A stretch of DNA of 64,000 bases from assembly GCF_042660675.1 (NCBI RefSeq), contig NZ_JBHSUL010000012.1, positions 62,001-126,000 on the forward strand. The letters run 5' to 3'. This document shows, piece after piece, positions 43,126 to 51,104 of the stretch. The stretch is from Marinilactibacillus sp042660675. Its GTDB lineage: Bacteria; Bacillota; Bacilli; Lactobacillales; Carnobacteriaceae_A. The stretch's first letter is position 1; the number at the start of each line of letters is the position of its first letter. Below the pieces are notes generated by a model. The model was not told the origin of the DNA. It saw only the letters and a list, made by a program, of their open reading frames with translations, and did not search any database. Position numbers and translations under genes: made by a program.

Positions 43126-43832
43126 TTAGGTTCCTCAAGTTTATAACCAAATCCTCTTGCTGTCTTGATATATTGAGGGTTCTTTGTATCTTCTTCTATT
43201 TTTTCTCTTAAATGACTGATATGAACATCTACAATTCTGGTTTCACCTGCGAAATCATAATCCCATATTGCATTCAACAACTGTTCTCTACTCAAAATCC
43301 GATTCTGTCGTCTTGCCATATAAAGAAGTAAATCAAATTCTTTAGGCGTGCATTCAATCGCCTCTCCCTTTAAGCGGACTTCATACTGTTCAGGGAAGAT
43401 TTCGACGTCTTTAAGAATAATGGATTTTTCAGGCTCGTTTTGAGCCTCTGTTTCAACTTCACTGACTTTCTCATATCTTCTGAAAATAGCCTTCATACGT
43501 GCAAGGACTTCTCTTGGACTGAAAGGTTTTGTCATGTAATCGTCTGCTCCAATTTCAAGACCAATGATTTTATCGATCTCAGAATCTTTTGCAGTCAACA
43601 TGATAATCGGTGTATCTACTTTTTCTTGTCTAAGTCCCTTACAGATATCGATTCCATCTTTAGAAGGTAACATTAAATCTAGAATAATTAGGTCATATGA
43701 ACCTGTACTCGCCATCTCATATCCTTCTTCTCCATCCAAGGATGCTGTAACCTGATAACCTTCTTTTTCTAAATTATACGATAACAATTTGACGATCGAC
43801 TGTTCATCTTCGACAATTAAAACTCTTTTCAT
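43122..43832 (-). CDS. phoP: PhoP/PnpR-type OmpR-family response regulator
   Basis: The 236-residue regulator has a receiver domain with acidic pocket EDE near 8-10, phosphoacceptor Asp52 (ILDLMLPSKDG), LTAK and DDYMTKPFSPREVLARM, and a winged-helix output domain with LTPKEFDLL-like TPKEFDLLLYMARR and REQLLNAIWDYDF...RIVDVHISHLREKI. The receiver resembles Bacillus PhoP more than WalR. It starts the two-gene operon with phoR. Target genes are not in the immediate neighbourhood. Confidence 0.9.
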   Translation of the reverse strand: MKRVLIVEDEQSIVKLLSYNLEKEGYQVTASLDGEEGYEMASTGSYDLIILDLMLPSKDGIDICKGLRQEKVDTPIIMLTAKDSEIDKIIGLEIGADDYMTKPFSPREVLARMKAIFRRYEKVSEVETEAQNEPEKSIILKDVEIFPEQYEVRLKGEAIECTPKEFDLLLYMARRQNRILSREQLLNAIWDYDFAGETRIVDVHISHLREKIEEDTKNPQYIKTARGFGYKLEEPK

Positions 43833-43904
43833 AGTTTACAATCCCAATCCTTTCGTATAAAACTAGTTTGATCAATAGAAGGTAGACCTTCTATTCTGAG
43901 CTAA

Positions 43905-45107
43905 TTATTTAACAAGTTTAATTTCTTCAAGCGTAATTAATCCAAGATCATGTGGATCATCTTCATAAATAGCTGTTTCTGATAGAACGATTTCATTATC
44001 GATTCTGTTCACTTTCAAGTGACAATAAGCACGATTTAAGAATAACGATTCATTTAAATCTTCTATTGTGTGAAGCTGTCGCTCGTTACATTCTAATAGT
44101 GCATCTCCAATACCCACGCCCATCTTTTCAGCGGGGCTTCCCGGTCTGATTGCGATGACTCTCAAACCTTGTTCAGCTGGACCAAAGCGGAAACTCCACT
44201 TCTGCTCACGCTTACGGTGACGATACAGTACAAAAACTCCACCTATCATCAGTACGAGTAATCCAAAAATCGCAAATTCTTTTAACCAGAATGTTAAAGC
44301 GAATAAAACCATTCCCGCTACTGACAATCCAAGAAAATCTTTTAATAGACGTTCTTTGGCTTCTTTAGGTATTTGAGCCTGAACCGTATATCTTAGTCCC
44401 ATTAAAACTGGCAGTAAGAAAAAGGAATAGGTCTGATTACCTATAGAAAAGACTGGCCACCAGTCAAAGAAAGGTCTAAATCCTTCTCCTGGAATAACGA
44501 GTAATAAAGGTACGAGCCAAAAAGGCGTCATACGGTATTTGGCAACTAGTTTCCCTCGTTTTGTTGCTAAAAATCTAGGGATAAATTTAGACATATTTCC
44601 TGCCTGGAGAACCAGTACAGTGCTTAGTAATAATAATAATGCAATAATAAAGCTTACTTGAGTCAATTCGAACGCTACTGGTAATCCTTGATTGAGTGGG
44701 CTGTACCAGTTTTCAGGCATGGAGAAAAATTGATCTGTAGTAACTCCAAAATAAGTTAAGGCCAAGAGCACCAAGCTGGTGACTGAAAAAGTGAATATAG
44801 GATGAATAAATCGGTAACCTAATCCCAAGGATAAGATCGTAACGATCTGGTAAAGTATGATCCAGTCAAGTGTAACAGGCATCCCTGCAAACACCGTTAA
44901 CGCCGATAACAGGAGCCCAGGAAGAAGTCCCCATACTAAAAATCGTTTAATTTCAAAGTTATCTTTATAGATTGTCGCTCGTAGTTGCTTACGGTCGTAA
45001 CTAATTCTTCTACTTTTTGCTAATAGAACTAATGCTACACCAACTAAAAATAGTGGCTGAATAAAAAATAGTCCAAAAGCGAGTAGCAAACTTTGCAATA
45101 TATTCAT
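43905..45107 (-). CDS. PDZ-domain membrane protein, MinJ-like
   Basis: The 400-residue protein has about seven to eight membrane helices up to residue 300, then a cytoplasmic PDZ domain near 310-370 (QGLRVIAIRPGSPAEKMGVG, DALLECNERQLHTIEDLN). MinJ of Bacillus, which links DivIVA to MinCD at poles and septa, has this architecture and its gene lies between ftsEX and uvrBA, the same relative position as here. That synteny supports a MinJ-like call, but PDZ membrane proteins are diverse. It ends in a short tail and is followed by phoP on the same strand. Confidence 0.72.
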   Translation of the reverse strand: MNILQSLLLAFGLFFIQPLFLVGVALVLLAKSRRISYDRKQLRATIYKDNFEIKRFLVWGLLPGLLLSALTVFAGMPVTLDWIILYQIVTILSLGLGYRFIHPIFTFSVTSLVLLALTYFGVTTDQFFSMPENWYSPLNQGLPVAFELTQVSFIIALLLLLSTVLVLQAGNMSKFIPRFLATKRGKLVAKYRMTPFWLVPLLLVIPGEGFRPFFDWWPVFSIGNQTYSFFLLPVLMGLRYTVQAQIPKEAKERLLKDFLGLSVAGMVLFALTFWLKEFAIFGLLVLMIGGVFVLYRHRKREQKWSFRFGPAEQGLRVIAIRPGSPAEKMGVGIGDALLECNERQLHTIEDLNESLFLNRAYCHLKVNRIDNEIVLSETAIYEDDPHDLGLITLEEIKLVK

Positions 45108-45295
45108 TTAATTTACACCTTTCTTATTTTTCTTTCACTATTATTTTAACACATCTTATGAAAAAGTTATGCATTGGTTTGAATTTATCAGACGATTTCA
45201 TCTTTAGTCTGTAAAGGTCTTTTTGATCAGATTTCTCTATGCTATACTGTTTAGATTAAGTATCTTCGAACAAGTTTATTCAAGGAGTGATTTGT

Positions 45296-45673
45296 ATGAA
45301 ACTATTGCAACAGTTGGGTTGGATTTTATTTTATTCTGTGCTTGGTGAACTCCTCTCATACCTTATGCCTTTTGCTGTTCCGGGAAGCGTAATTGGTATG
45401 ATTTTATTATTTTTATCTCTACATTTTGGCTTACTGAAAATGGAAAAAGTAGAAACTGTAGGTACCTGGTTAACGCAAAATATGGCCATTCTATTTGTGC
45501 CGGCTGCAGTGGGTTTAATGATTCACTTTGAATTGATTGCTTCTATTTGGTGGCAGATTGCAATCATTTCTTTGATTTCAACTTCAGCTGTCATGATTGT
45601 TGTTGGAAAAACCATTGAACTATCAAAAAAACGAAGACACTCTCGTAGACCAAAAGAAACTGAGGAAATTTAA
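45296..45673 (+). CDS. lrgA: CidA/LrgA-family membrane protein
   Basis: The 125-residue protein has four membrane helices and the CidA/LrgA motif FAVPGSVIGMILLFLSLHFGLLK, followed by a basic tail KKRRHSRRPKE. CidA/LrgA proteins are holin-like partners of CidB/LrgB that influence autolysis; recent work also ties them to pyruvate or acetate uptake. AAGGAG lies 8 bases before ATG 45296. An extended -10 (TGC-TATACT, 45240-45248) precedes it. It overlaps the LrgB gene by one base (TAATG). Confidence 0.88.
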   Translation: MKLLQQLGWILFYSVLGELLSYLMPFAVPGSVIGMILLFLSLHFGLLKMEKVETVGTWLTQNMAILFVPAAVGLMIHFELIASIWWQIAIISLISTSAVMIVVGKTIELSKKRRHSRRPKETEEI

Positions 45674-46377
45674 TGAAAGAAATACTTACAAATACCCCTA
45701 TGTTCGGTCTATTGTTGACCATAATGGCTTACGCTATAGGGCATCATCTACACAATCGTTGGCCTTATCCTATCTTTACACCGTTAATATTTTCTATTAT
45801 TACAATTATTAGTTTACTGATTCTGTTCGATATAGAATACGAGACATTTTTAATCGGTGGAGAATTTATTCATACACTGATTACGCCTGCTACAGTTTCA
45901 TTAGCGATTATACTAGAAAAAAATTTCCGCTATTTGAAGAAGCATTATCCTTCTATCTTGTTGGGCGTCGGCATCGGTACGATTGCGCATACACTTGTCA
46001 TCATATTCTTTATGATTTTATTCAAATTTGATCAGCAAGTTTTTGCTTCTTTTTTCTCGAAAAGCATCACCACTGCTATTGCGATTAGTGTTTCAGACTC
46101 TCTGGGTGGGATAGAATCCTTAACCATTACGCTGGTTATCGTAACTGGAACTTTAGGCTCGGTGCTCGGACCGCTACTTTTCAAGCTTACTCATATTACA
46201 GACCCAATTGCTCAAGGTGTTGCGCTCGGAAGCGGTGCCCACGCTATGGGCACATCTAAAGCTATTGAACTAGGAGATGTTCATGGCGCAATGTCAGGTC
46301 TTTCCATCATCCTGACAGGTATTGCTTACGTCTTACTGGCACCTTTAACCAATTATATCTATCATCTTTCGTTTTGA
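45673..46377 (+). CDS. lrgB: LrgB-family membrane protein
   Basis: The 234-residue protein has about seven to eight helices and the LrgB signature FFSKSITTAIAISVSDSLGG, GTLGSVLGPLL and GSGAHAMGTSKAIELGDVHGAMS. It forms a two-gene operon with the LrgA homologue and ends at a strong bidirectional terminator. CidB/LrgB naming is arbitrary without a nearby LytTR regulator; none is present here. Confidence 0.9.
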   Translation: MKEILTNTPMFGLLLTIMAYAIGHHLHNRWPYPIFTPLIFSIITIISLLILFDIEYETFLIGGEFIHTLITPATVSLAIILEKNFRYLKKHYPSILLGVGIGTIAHTLVIIFFMILFKFDQQVFASFFSKSITTAIAISVSDSLGGIESLTITLVIVTGTLGSVLGPLLFKLTHITDPIAQGVALGSGAHAMGTSKAIELGDVHGAMSGLSIILTGIAYVLLAPLTNYIYHLSF

Positions 46378-46417
46378 TTTTTAGACAAGTTTTTACCAAA
46401 TGTGATTCAATTAAAAG

Positions 46418-46471
46418 AAAAAGGTTAGTCCGAATACAGTTCTGTTAACTGTATCTGGACTAACCTTTTTT
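46418..46471. terminator. Bidirectional terminator between lrgB and the PcsB-like gene
   Basis: Fourteen-base outer arms AAAAAGGTTAGTCC (46418-46431) and GGACTAACCTTTTT (46457-46470), with an inner ATACAGTT / AACTGTAT stem. It is the strongest terminator in the window and works on both strands. Confidence 0.94.
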
Positions 46472-46508
46472 GTATTTTAAATTAGTACTATCGTAAATTT
46501 CTGTTTAA

Positions 46509-47735
46509 TTAAGGACGTCCAAATCCAGCCACATAGTTAGACCAGTATCCTGAAGTAAAGGAAGCAACTGCAACACCTGTAGATGTTTGCGCTCCGATAA
46601 AGCTTCCGCCACCTAAATAAATTCCAACGTGATCAATAGATCCACCTTGATTAAAGAAAATCAAATCGCCTGGTTGTGCTTGAGATTGAGAAATTCTTGT
46701 AGTTGCGCTGTATTGTCCAGCAGCTGTTCTTGTAATACTACGTCCTGCTTGACGGAAAACATACTGTACAAATCCCGAACAATCAAATCCTGCTGGCGTA
46801 CCGCCACCAAATGAATAACGTACACCTTTAAGTCCGTGAGCAATCCCAGTAATAGATCCACCGTTTGAAGGAGCTGGTACATTTGCTTCAGGCGCTTTTG
46901 CCGGTTCTGGAGTTGTTTCAGACACTTGATTTGAATCACTTGAAGAAGTACTAACGACTTCTTCAGCGTCAGCTGTTTCAGTTTCTGTTGTATTAGAAAC
47001 AGCAATGGTCGTTGTTTCAGCAGCAGCTGCTCTAGCAGCTTGTAACTCTTGTACTAATGCTTCAGCAGCTTTTTGCTCAGCAAGGAAAGCTTCTTTTTCT
47101 TCTACAACATCAGACTTTTCAGCTGCGATAGAAGCAACTAAACGTTCTTGGTTTGCTTGTTCTTCTTCAAGCTCAGCTTTTTGACTTTCCATTTTTGCTG
47201 CTCTTAATGTTTGCTCTTCTTGTTGTGCTAAGGTTTCTTTTTCTTTAGAAACCACTTCTTCTTTGTCAGTTATTTGTTGCTGGATCAAATTTTGGTTTGC
47301 TGAAACGATTGTATTTACAACGTCTAGTCTTCCAATAATATCTCCTAATGATTCAGATTCCATTAAAAAGTTCAAGACTGATTTAGAATCTCCTGTTACC
47401 TGAACAGCTCTTGCTTGCTCTTCTAATTTCACTTCGCGATCAGCAATAACTGTGTTCAATGTATCGATTTCTTCTTTTAACCGAGTCAAAGTCGTATTCG
47501 TTTCTTCCATTTCGCCCATAAGCGTGTTTAATGAGGCTTCTTGCTCAGAAATTTTAGAAGCGACAGCTTCTAATTCTTTTTCAGCTTCGTTTTGGTCTTT
47601 AGAAAGGTCTTCTAATTTTTGATTAAACTCAGATTCACTTTCTGGTGAAGCGAATACTGGCATAGCTGGTGTTACAAGATAAGTAAGTCCTAAAGATGCT
47701 ACTAAAGTTAATTTCAAGATTGATTTCTTATTCAA
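46509..47735 (-). CDS. PcsB-like peptidoglycan hydrolase with NlpC/P60 domain
   Basis: The 408-residue secreted protein has a signal peptide (about 1-30, ending VFA), a long coiled coil (about 35-240), a Ser/Thr/Ala/Glu-rich linker and a C-terminal NlpC/P60 endopeptidase domain (about 292-408) with Cys319 in GFDCSGF and His369 in DHVGIY. This is the PcsB/SagA/CwlO-type layout, in which the coiled coil is held by FtsX. It lies directly after ftsE-ftsX on the same strand, fitting that partnership. The start is TTG, 8 bases after GAGG. Confidence 0.88.
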   Translation of the reverse strand: MNKKSILKLTLVASLGLTYLVTPAMPVFASPESESEFNQKLEDLSKDQNEAEKELEAVASKISEQEASLNTLMGEMEETNTTLTRLKEEIDTLNTVIADREVKLEEQARAVQVTGDSKSVLNFLMESESLGDIIGRLDVVNTIVSANQNLIQQQITDKEEVVSKEKETLAQQEEQTLRAAKMESQKAELEEEQANQERLVASIAAEKSDVVEEKEAFLAEQKAAEALVQELQAARAAAAETTTIAVSNTTETETADAEEVVSTSSSDSNQVSETTPEPAKAPEANVPAPSNGGSITGIAHGLKGVRYSFGGGTPAGFDCSGFVQYVFRQAGRSITRTAAGQYSATTRISQSQAQPGDLIFFNQGGSIDHVGIYLGGGSFIGAQTSTGVAVASFTSGYWSNYVAGFGRP

Positions 47736-47782
47736 GTTATTTTCCTCTTTCTATTATGTTTTTTTTAACACTATGTAGTACG

Positions 47783-47814
47783 AGTGAACGAGAAAAATGA
47801 CTTTCTCGTTCACT
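47783..47814 (-). other. Perfect 13-base hairpin between ftsX and the PcsB-like gene
   Basis: Arms AGTGAACGAGAAA (47783-47795) and TTTCTCGTTCACT (47802-47814) with a six-base loop lie 6 bases after the ftsX stop. No U-tract follows on the minus strand, so it is not a standard terminator. It may be a processing or mRNA-stability element between coupled genes. Confidence 0.6.
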
Positions 47815-47820
47815 ATGATT

Positions 47821-48708
47821 TTAAACTTTCAAGAATTTTCTAATAGATAAAGCTGATCCTAAACTTCCGATGATGATTCCGATTCCAAGTAGCAAAGCTA
47901 CAAGTAAAATCAGGAATGGGTTAGGTTCTAACAAGGAATAATAGGTTCCTTGCAATGCATTCATTAAAGTATCGTACCCTTGAAGATAGACATAAGATAT
48001 AATTCCTACTGGAATTAGTGATCCAAATAATCCAATCAATGCTCCTTCGATTAAGAAAGGCCATCTGATAAACCAGTTTGAAGCACCAACTAGTTTCATA
48101 ATCTCGATTTCTGTTCTTCTCGAGAAAATCGTAATTCTGATTGTGTTTGCAATAAGGAATACCGCTGTAAAGATCAATGCGATAATTACAATTGCTCCAA
48201 CATTTCTCACAACACTTGTTACTTCAAACAAACGATCTGCATCTGATCCTCCATAGTTTACGTCAGCAACATAATCAAGTGTTTCTGCTTCTTGCGCAAC
48301 TTCTGAGGTTTGTTCTGGAGTATTTGTATTGACTACAAAGACATCATACAAAGGGTTATTGTCCCCATCGAATAGTCCAAAGGCATCTCCGTAACTTCCG
48401 ATAACATTATTTAATTCAGTATCTCTACTAGAGAATTCTACAGATTCAACATTATTTAATCCTTCAAGACTCGCTCGTAGATTATCTCTATCTGCTTCTT
48501 CAGCTGCAAGGTCGACGTGAACTCTTATACTGACATCATTTTCAATATCTGAAACGATTTTGTTTACGTTCATCAACATTGCGATAAAACTTCCTACTAG
48601 AAGTAAGGTTACCGCTACTGCACTGACCGCTGCCAATGTCATCCAACCATTACGTACAATGCTTCTTAGTGATTCTACAATATGACGCTTGATTGTTCTA
48701 AATTTCAT
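47821..48708 (-). CDS. ftsX: Cell-division ABC transporter permease FtsX
   Basis: The 295-residue protein has the FtsX topology: cytoplasmic start, helix near 22-44, an extracellular domain of about 120 residues and three C-terminal helices, with RTEIEIMKLVGASNWFIRWPF in the second cytoplasmic loop. With FtsE it transmits ATP-driven motion to a peptidoglycan hydrolase; the PcsB-like gene is directly downstream. The frame extends to 48756, but ATG 48708, 11 bases inside the ftsE end, gives the family N-terminus MKFRTIKRHIVESLRSI. Confidence 0.95.
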   Translation of the reverse strand: MKFRTIKRHIVESLRSIVRNGWMTLAAVSAVAVTLLLVGSFIAMLMNVNKIVSDIENDVSIRVHVDLAAEEADRDNLRASLEGLNNVESVEFSSRDTELNNVIGSYGDAFGLFDGDNNPLYDVFVVNTNTPEQTSEVAQEAETLDYVADVNYGGSDADRLFEVTSVVRNVGAIVIIALIFTAVFLIANTIRITIFSRRTEIEIMKLVGASNWFIRWPFLIEGALIGLFGSLIPVGIISYVYLQGYDTLMNALQGTYYSLLEPNPFLILLVALLLGIGIIIGSLGSALSIRKFLKV

Positions 48709-49384
48709 ATCCGTATTCCCCTTCCTCTTGATCTCGGGCAATACGTCCGTTTTCAACTGCTAAAACCCTGTGTCTCACACGATTCACGATTTCACTATTA
48801 TGAGTTGCCATGATAACTGTTGTACCTTGATTATTAATTTCTTCTAGTAATTCCATAATGCCCCAAGCTGTTTCAGGATCCAAATTACCTGTCGGCTCGT
48901 CAGCAATCAGTACGCGCGGCATGTTTGCAATTGCTCTAGCAATCGCAATTCTTTGCTGCTCACCACCGGATAGCTCATTCGGGAACATTCTAACTTTGTG
49001 TTTCAATCCAACTAACTCAAGAACTTCTAGTACGCGTTTTTGAATTTGTTTGGGATTTTTTTCTAGTACTTGCATTGCATATGCAACATTCTCGTATACT
49101 GTCAATCTTGGTAATAGTTTGAAATCTTGGAAAACTACACCAACGTGTCTTCTCAAATGGGGAACTTTTTTAGGTTTCAAAGTAGCAAGATCAAATTCGC
49201 CTACTTTAACTGTTCCTTTGGTTGGAACTTCTTCTCTATAAATCATTTTAATGAAAGTAGATTTACCTGCTCCACTTGGACCAACAACGTAAACGAACTC
49301 TCCTTGCTCAATACGAACGTCCAACCCATTAATAGCTGTGATACCATTTGAGTATTTCTTGTAAACATTAGACATTTCTATCAT
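48698..49384 (-). CDS. ftsE: Cell-division ATP-binding protein FtsE
   Basis: The 228-residue ATPase has Walker A GPSGAGKST, a Q-loop (VVFQDFKLLPRLTVYENVAY), signature LSGGEQQRIAIARAI, Walker B LIADEPTGNLDP and switch His in ATHN. It energises FtsX. AGGTGA stands 7 bases before the ATG. A TGA-TATACT extended -10 lies at 49491-49483. It starts the ftsE-ftsX(-pcsB-like) unit. Confidence 0.96.
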   Translation of the reverse strand: MIEMSNVYKKYSNGITAINGLDVRIEQGEFVYVVGPSGAGKSTFIKMIYREEVPTKGTVKVGEFDLATLKPKKVPHLRRHVGVVFQDFKLLPRLTVYENVAYAMQVLEKNPKQIQKRVLEVLELVGLKHKVRMFPNELSGGEQQRIAIARAIANMPRVLIADEPTGNLDPETAWGIMELLEEINNQGTTVIMATHNSEIVNRVRHRVLAVENGRIARDQEEGEYGYEI

Positions 49385-49772
49385 TATATACTCACCTATC
49401 TATTTTGTTTTAAAGTCATCGAAACCTGGTAGGCATGTTGAGACTCCTTTGCGAAACCCTTAAGATTTCTCAAGCCTTTCCTAGTATATCATTGGTTGAA
49501 AAGAAGTCTGTTTTAATCCAATTACAATCATATTTCAAAAAGTCATACTTCTTGAGTTAACGACTCAAAAAAGAAACTAATACCCTACTTAAAGTTCTCT
49601 TAAAACCACTTTTAGATAAATTTACGGCATAAAACAGTAAAAACTCTCCACTTTCATTCTTAAAACGTATTTAAAATGGTCATTATTGAAAAAACTAATG
49701 TTACAGTTGTGTTAAAATCCTCCTCTCAAAAGTATGTCTAAAATTTGACACTTCTCGGTTTCGTAATAAATG
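49385..49772. other. Intergenic region upstream of ftsE, no gene seen
   Basis: About 390 bases between the prfB terminator and ftsE. I find no coding frame with a ribosome binding site. It holds the extended -10 of ftsE and a short inverted repeat TTGAGT-TAACG-ACTCAA near 49552-49570. The region is unusually long for this gene-dense window, so a long leader or unannotated small RNA is possible but unproven. Confidence 0.5.
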
Positions 49773-49808
49773 TAAAAAGACATTACAGCTTAAAAACTCA
49801 CTGTAATG
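49773..49808 (-). terminator. Terminator of prfB
   Basis: Eight-base arms CATTACAG (49781-49788) and CTGTAATG (49801-49808), followed on the minus strand by five T. It lies directly after the prfB stop. Confidence 0.83.
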
Positions 49809-49818
49809 CCCTTTTAAA

Positions 49819-50929
49819 TTATTCAGCTGTATTAATTAAAGAACGTAAATAGGCTTCGATGAAACGGTCAAGGTCCCCATCCATTACAACATCTATGTTT
49901 CCAGTTTCCTCATTCGTTCTATGATCTTTTACCATAGAATATGGATGGAAAACATAGGATCGAATTTGAGATCCCCAGCCAATTTCTTTTTGCTCGCCTC
50001 TTATAGCGGCCATTTCTTGTGCTTTTTCATCAAGTTGTTTTTGATATAACTTCGCTTTCAGCATCTTCATTGCGGTTTCTTTGTTTGCTAGTTGAGAACG
50101 CCCCGCTTGACTGGCTGCTACCAATCCGGTTTCTTTATGTGTCAACCTTACGGCTGATTCTGTTTTGTTGATGTGTTGTCCACCTGCACCACTTGCTCGA
50201 TACGTGTCTACACGAATATCATCTGGGTTGATTTCAATATCGATGTCATCATCTATTTCAGGCGACACTTCTATAGAAACAAAAGACGTATGTCGACGAC
50301 CACTTGAATCAAAAGGAGAAATACGAACTAAACGATGAACACCTTTTTCTGCTTTCAAAAGCCCGTATGCATGCAACCCTTTTATGAGTATCGTAACACT
50401 TTTGATACCAGCTTCTTCTCCATCTTGATAATCTAGTATTTCATAAGAAAAGCCTCTTTTGTCAATCCATCTTGTATACATTCTATAAAGCATCTCGCCC
50501 CAGTCCTGAGACTCTGTACCACCTGCACCTGGATGAATTTCTAAAATAGCATTATTATTATCGTATGGTTCGCTGAGTAGCATTTCAAGTTCAAACTGCT
50601 CGATTTCTTTTTCAAGAGACTCTACACCTTGTTCAAGTTCAGCTCGCAGACCTGCATCGCTTTCTTCTTCAAGCATCTCCATCATCATTTTGTACTCTTC
50701 AACTTGTTCTTCCATAGAACGAAATGCATTATAGGTACTTTTGACTGTATTCGCTTCATCAATAACTTTTTGAGCGGCTTGTTGGTTATTCCAAAATGAT
50801 GGATCTGACATCTGTTCATCGTATTCTGCAATGTCGACTTCCATTGTCTCTAAGTCAAAGAGACCCCCTGAAGTCAGAAACTTTCTGACTTGCGGCTTGA
50901 ATTGAATTTCTAATATCACTGATTTCCAT
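49819..50929 (-). CDS. prfB: Peptide chain release factor 2 with programmed +1 frameshift
   Basis: RF2 ends translation at UGA and UAA. The real start is ATG 50929, 8 bases after AGGAGG; 24 codons (MEISDIRNSIQAASQKVSDF, RGSL) lead to an in-frame TGA at 50857-50855. Reading then shifts +1, so GAC (50856-50854) is decoded and the remaining 345 residues follow in the new frame, total about 369. The body has GGQ in SGAGGQHINKTESAV for peptidyl-tRNA hydrolysis. The frameshift makes RF2 synthesis depend on RF2 itself. An annotation in one frame from 50919 would give a false N-terminus. secA lies upstream. Confidence 0.95.
50854..50869 (-). promoter_or_regulatory. prfB programmed frameshift site
   Basis: On the minus strand AGG GGG TCT CTT TGA C: an internal Shine-Dalgarno-like AGGGGG, three bases, slippery CTT and stop TGA followed by C. 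This is the classical RF2 autoregulatory frameshift signal. Confidence 0.96.
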
Positions 50930-50956
50930 TGTTATAGCCTCCTAGATTTATGGTAG

Positions 50957-51078
50957 AAAAATCCCTCTTGCAAAAAATAAGTCCTCAGGAAATCACAATA
51001 AATCCTTATAAAGATTCTTGCCTGAACGAGCATTTACTAAAATGTAAACTTTCGCTGACTCATTGAATTGTAAGAGGG
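50957..51078 (-). ncRNA. Candidate structured RNA in the secA-prfB intergenic region
   Basis: On the minus strand CCCTCTTACAA (51078-51068) can pair with TTGCAAGAGGG (50973-50963) at 10 of 11 positions and is followed by ATTTTTC. Between them are at least two further hairpins: TTTAC-ATTTTA-GTAAA, and TCAGG...CCTGA enclosing AATC...GATT. The whole could be a three-way junction ending in a U-run, as in attenuators or riboswitches, sitting 28 bases before prfB. I could not match it to a named family, and T-box and common riboswitch core motifs are absent. Only pairing is seen; function is unknown. Confidence 0.4.
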
Positions 51079-51104
51079 CTGTTTCTTTTTACGAAAAGAG
51101 GAAA

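Noticed and set aside
43122..43832. WalR/WalK as the identity of the two-component system
   Set aside because: The receiver sequence is closer to PhoP, the kinase has the PhoR-like long extracellular sensor, and the walHIJ genes that normally follow are absent.
50880..51080. T-box leader before prfB
   Set aside because: The T-box sequence TGGNACCGCG is missing and RF2 is not a typical T-box target.
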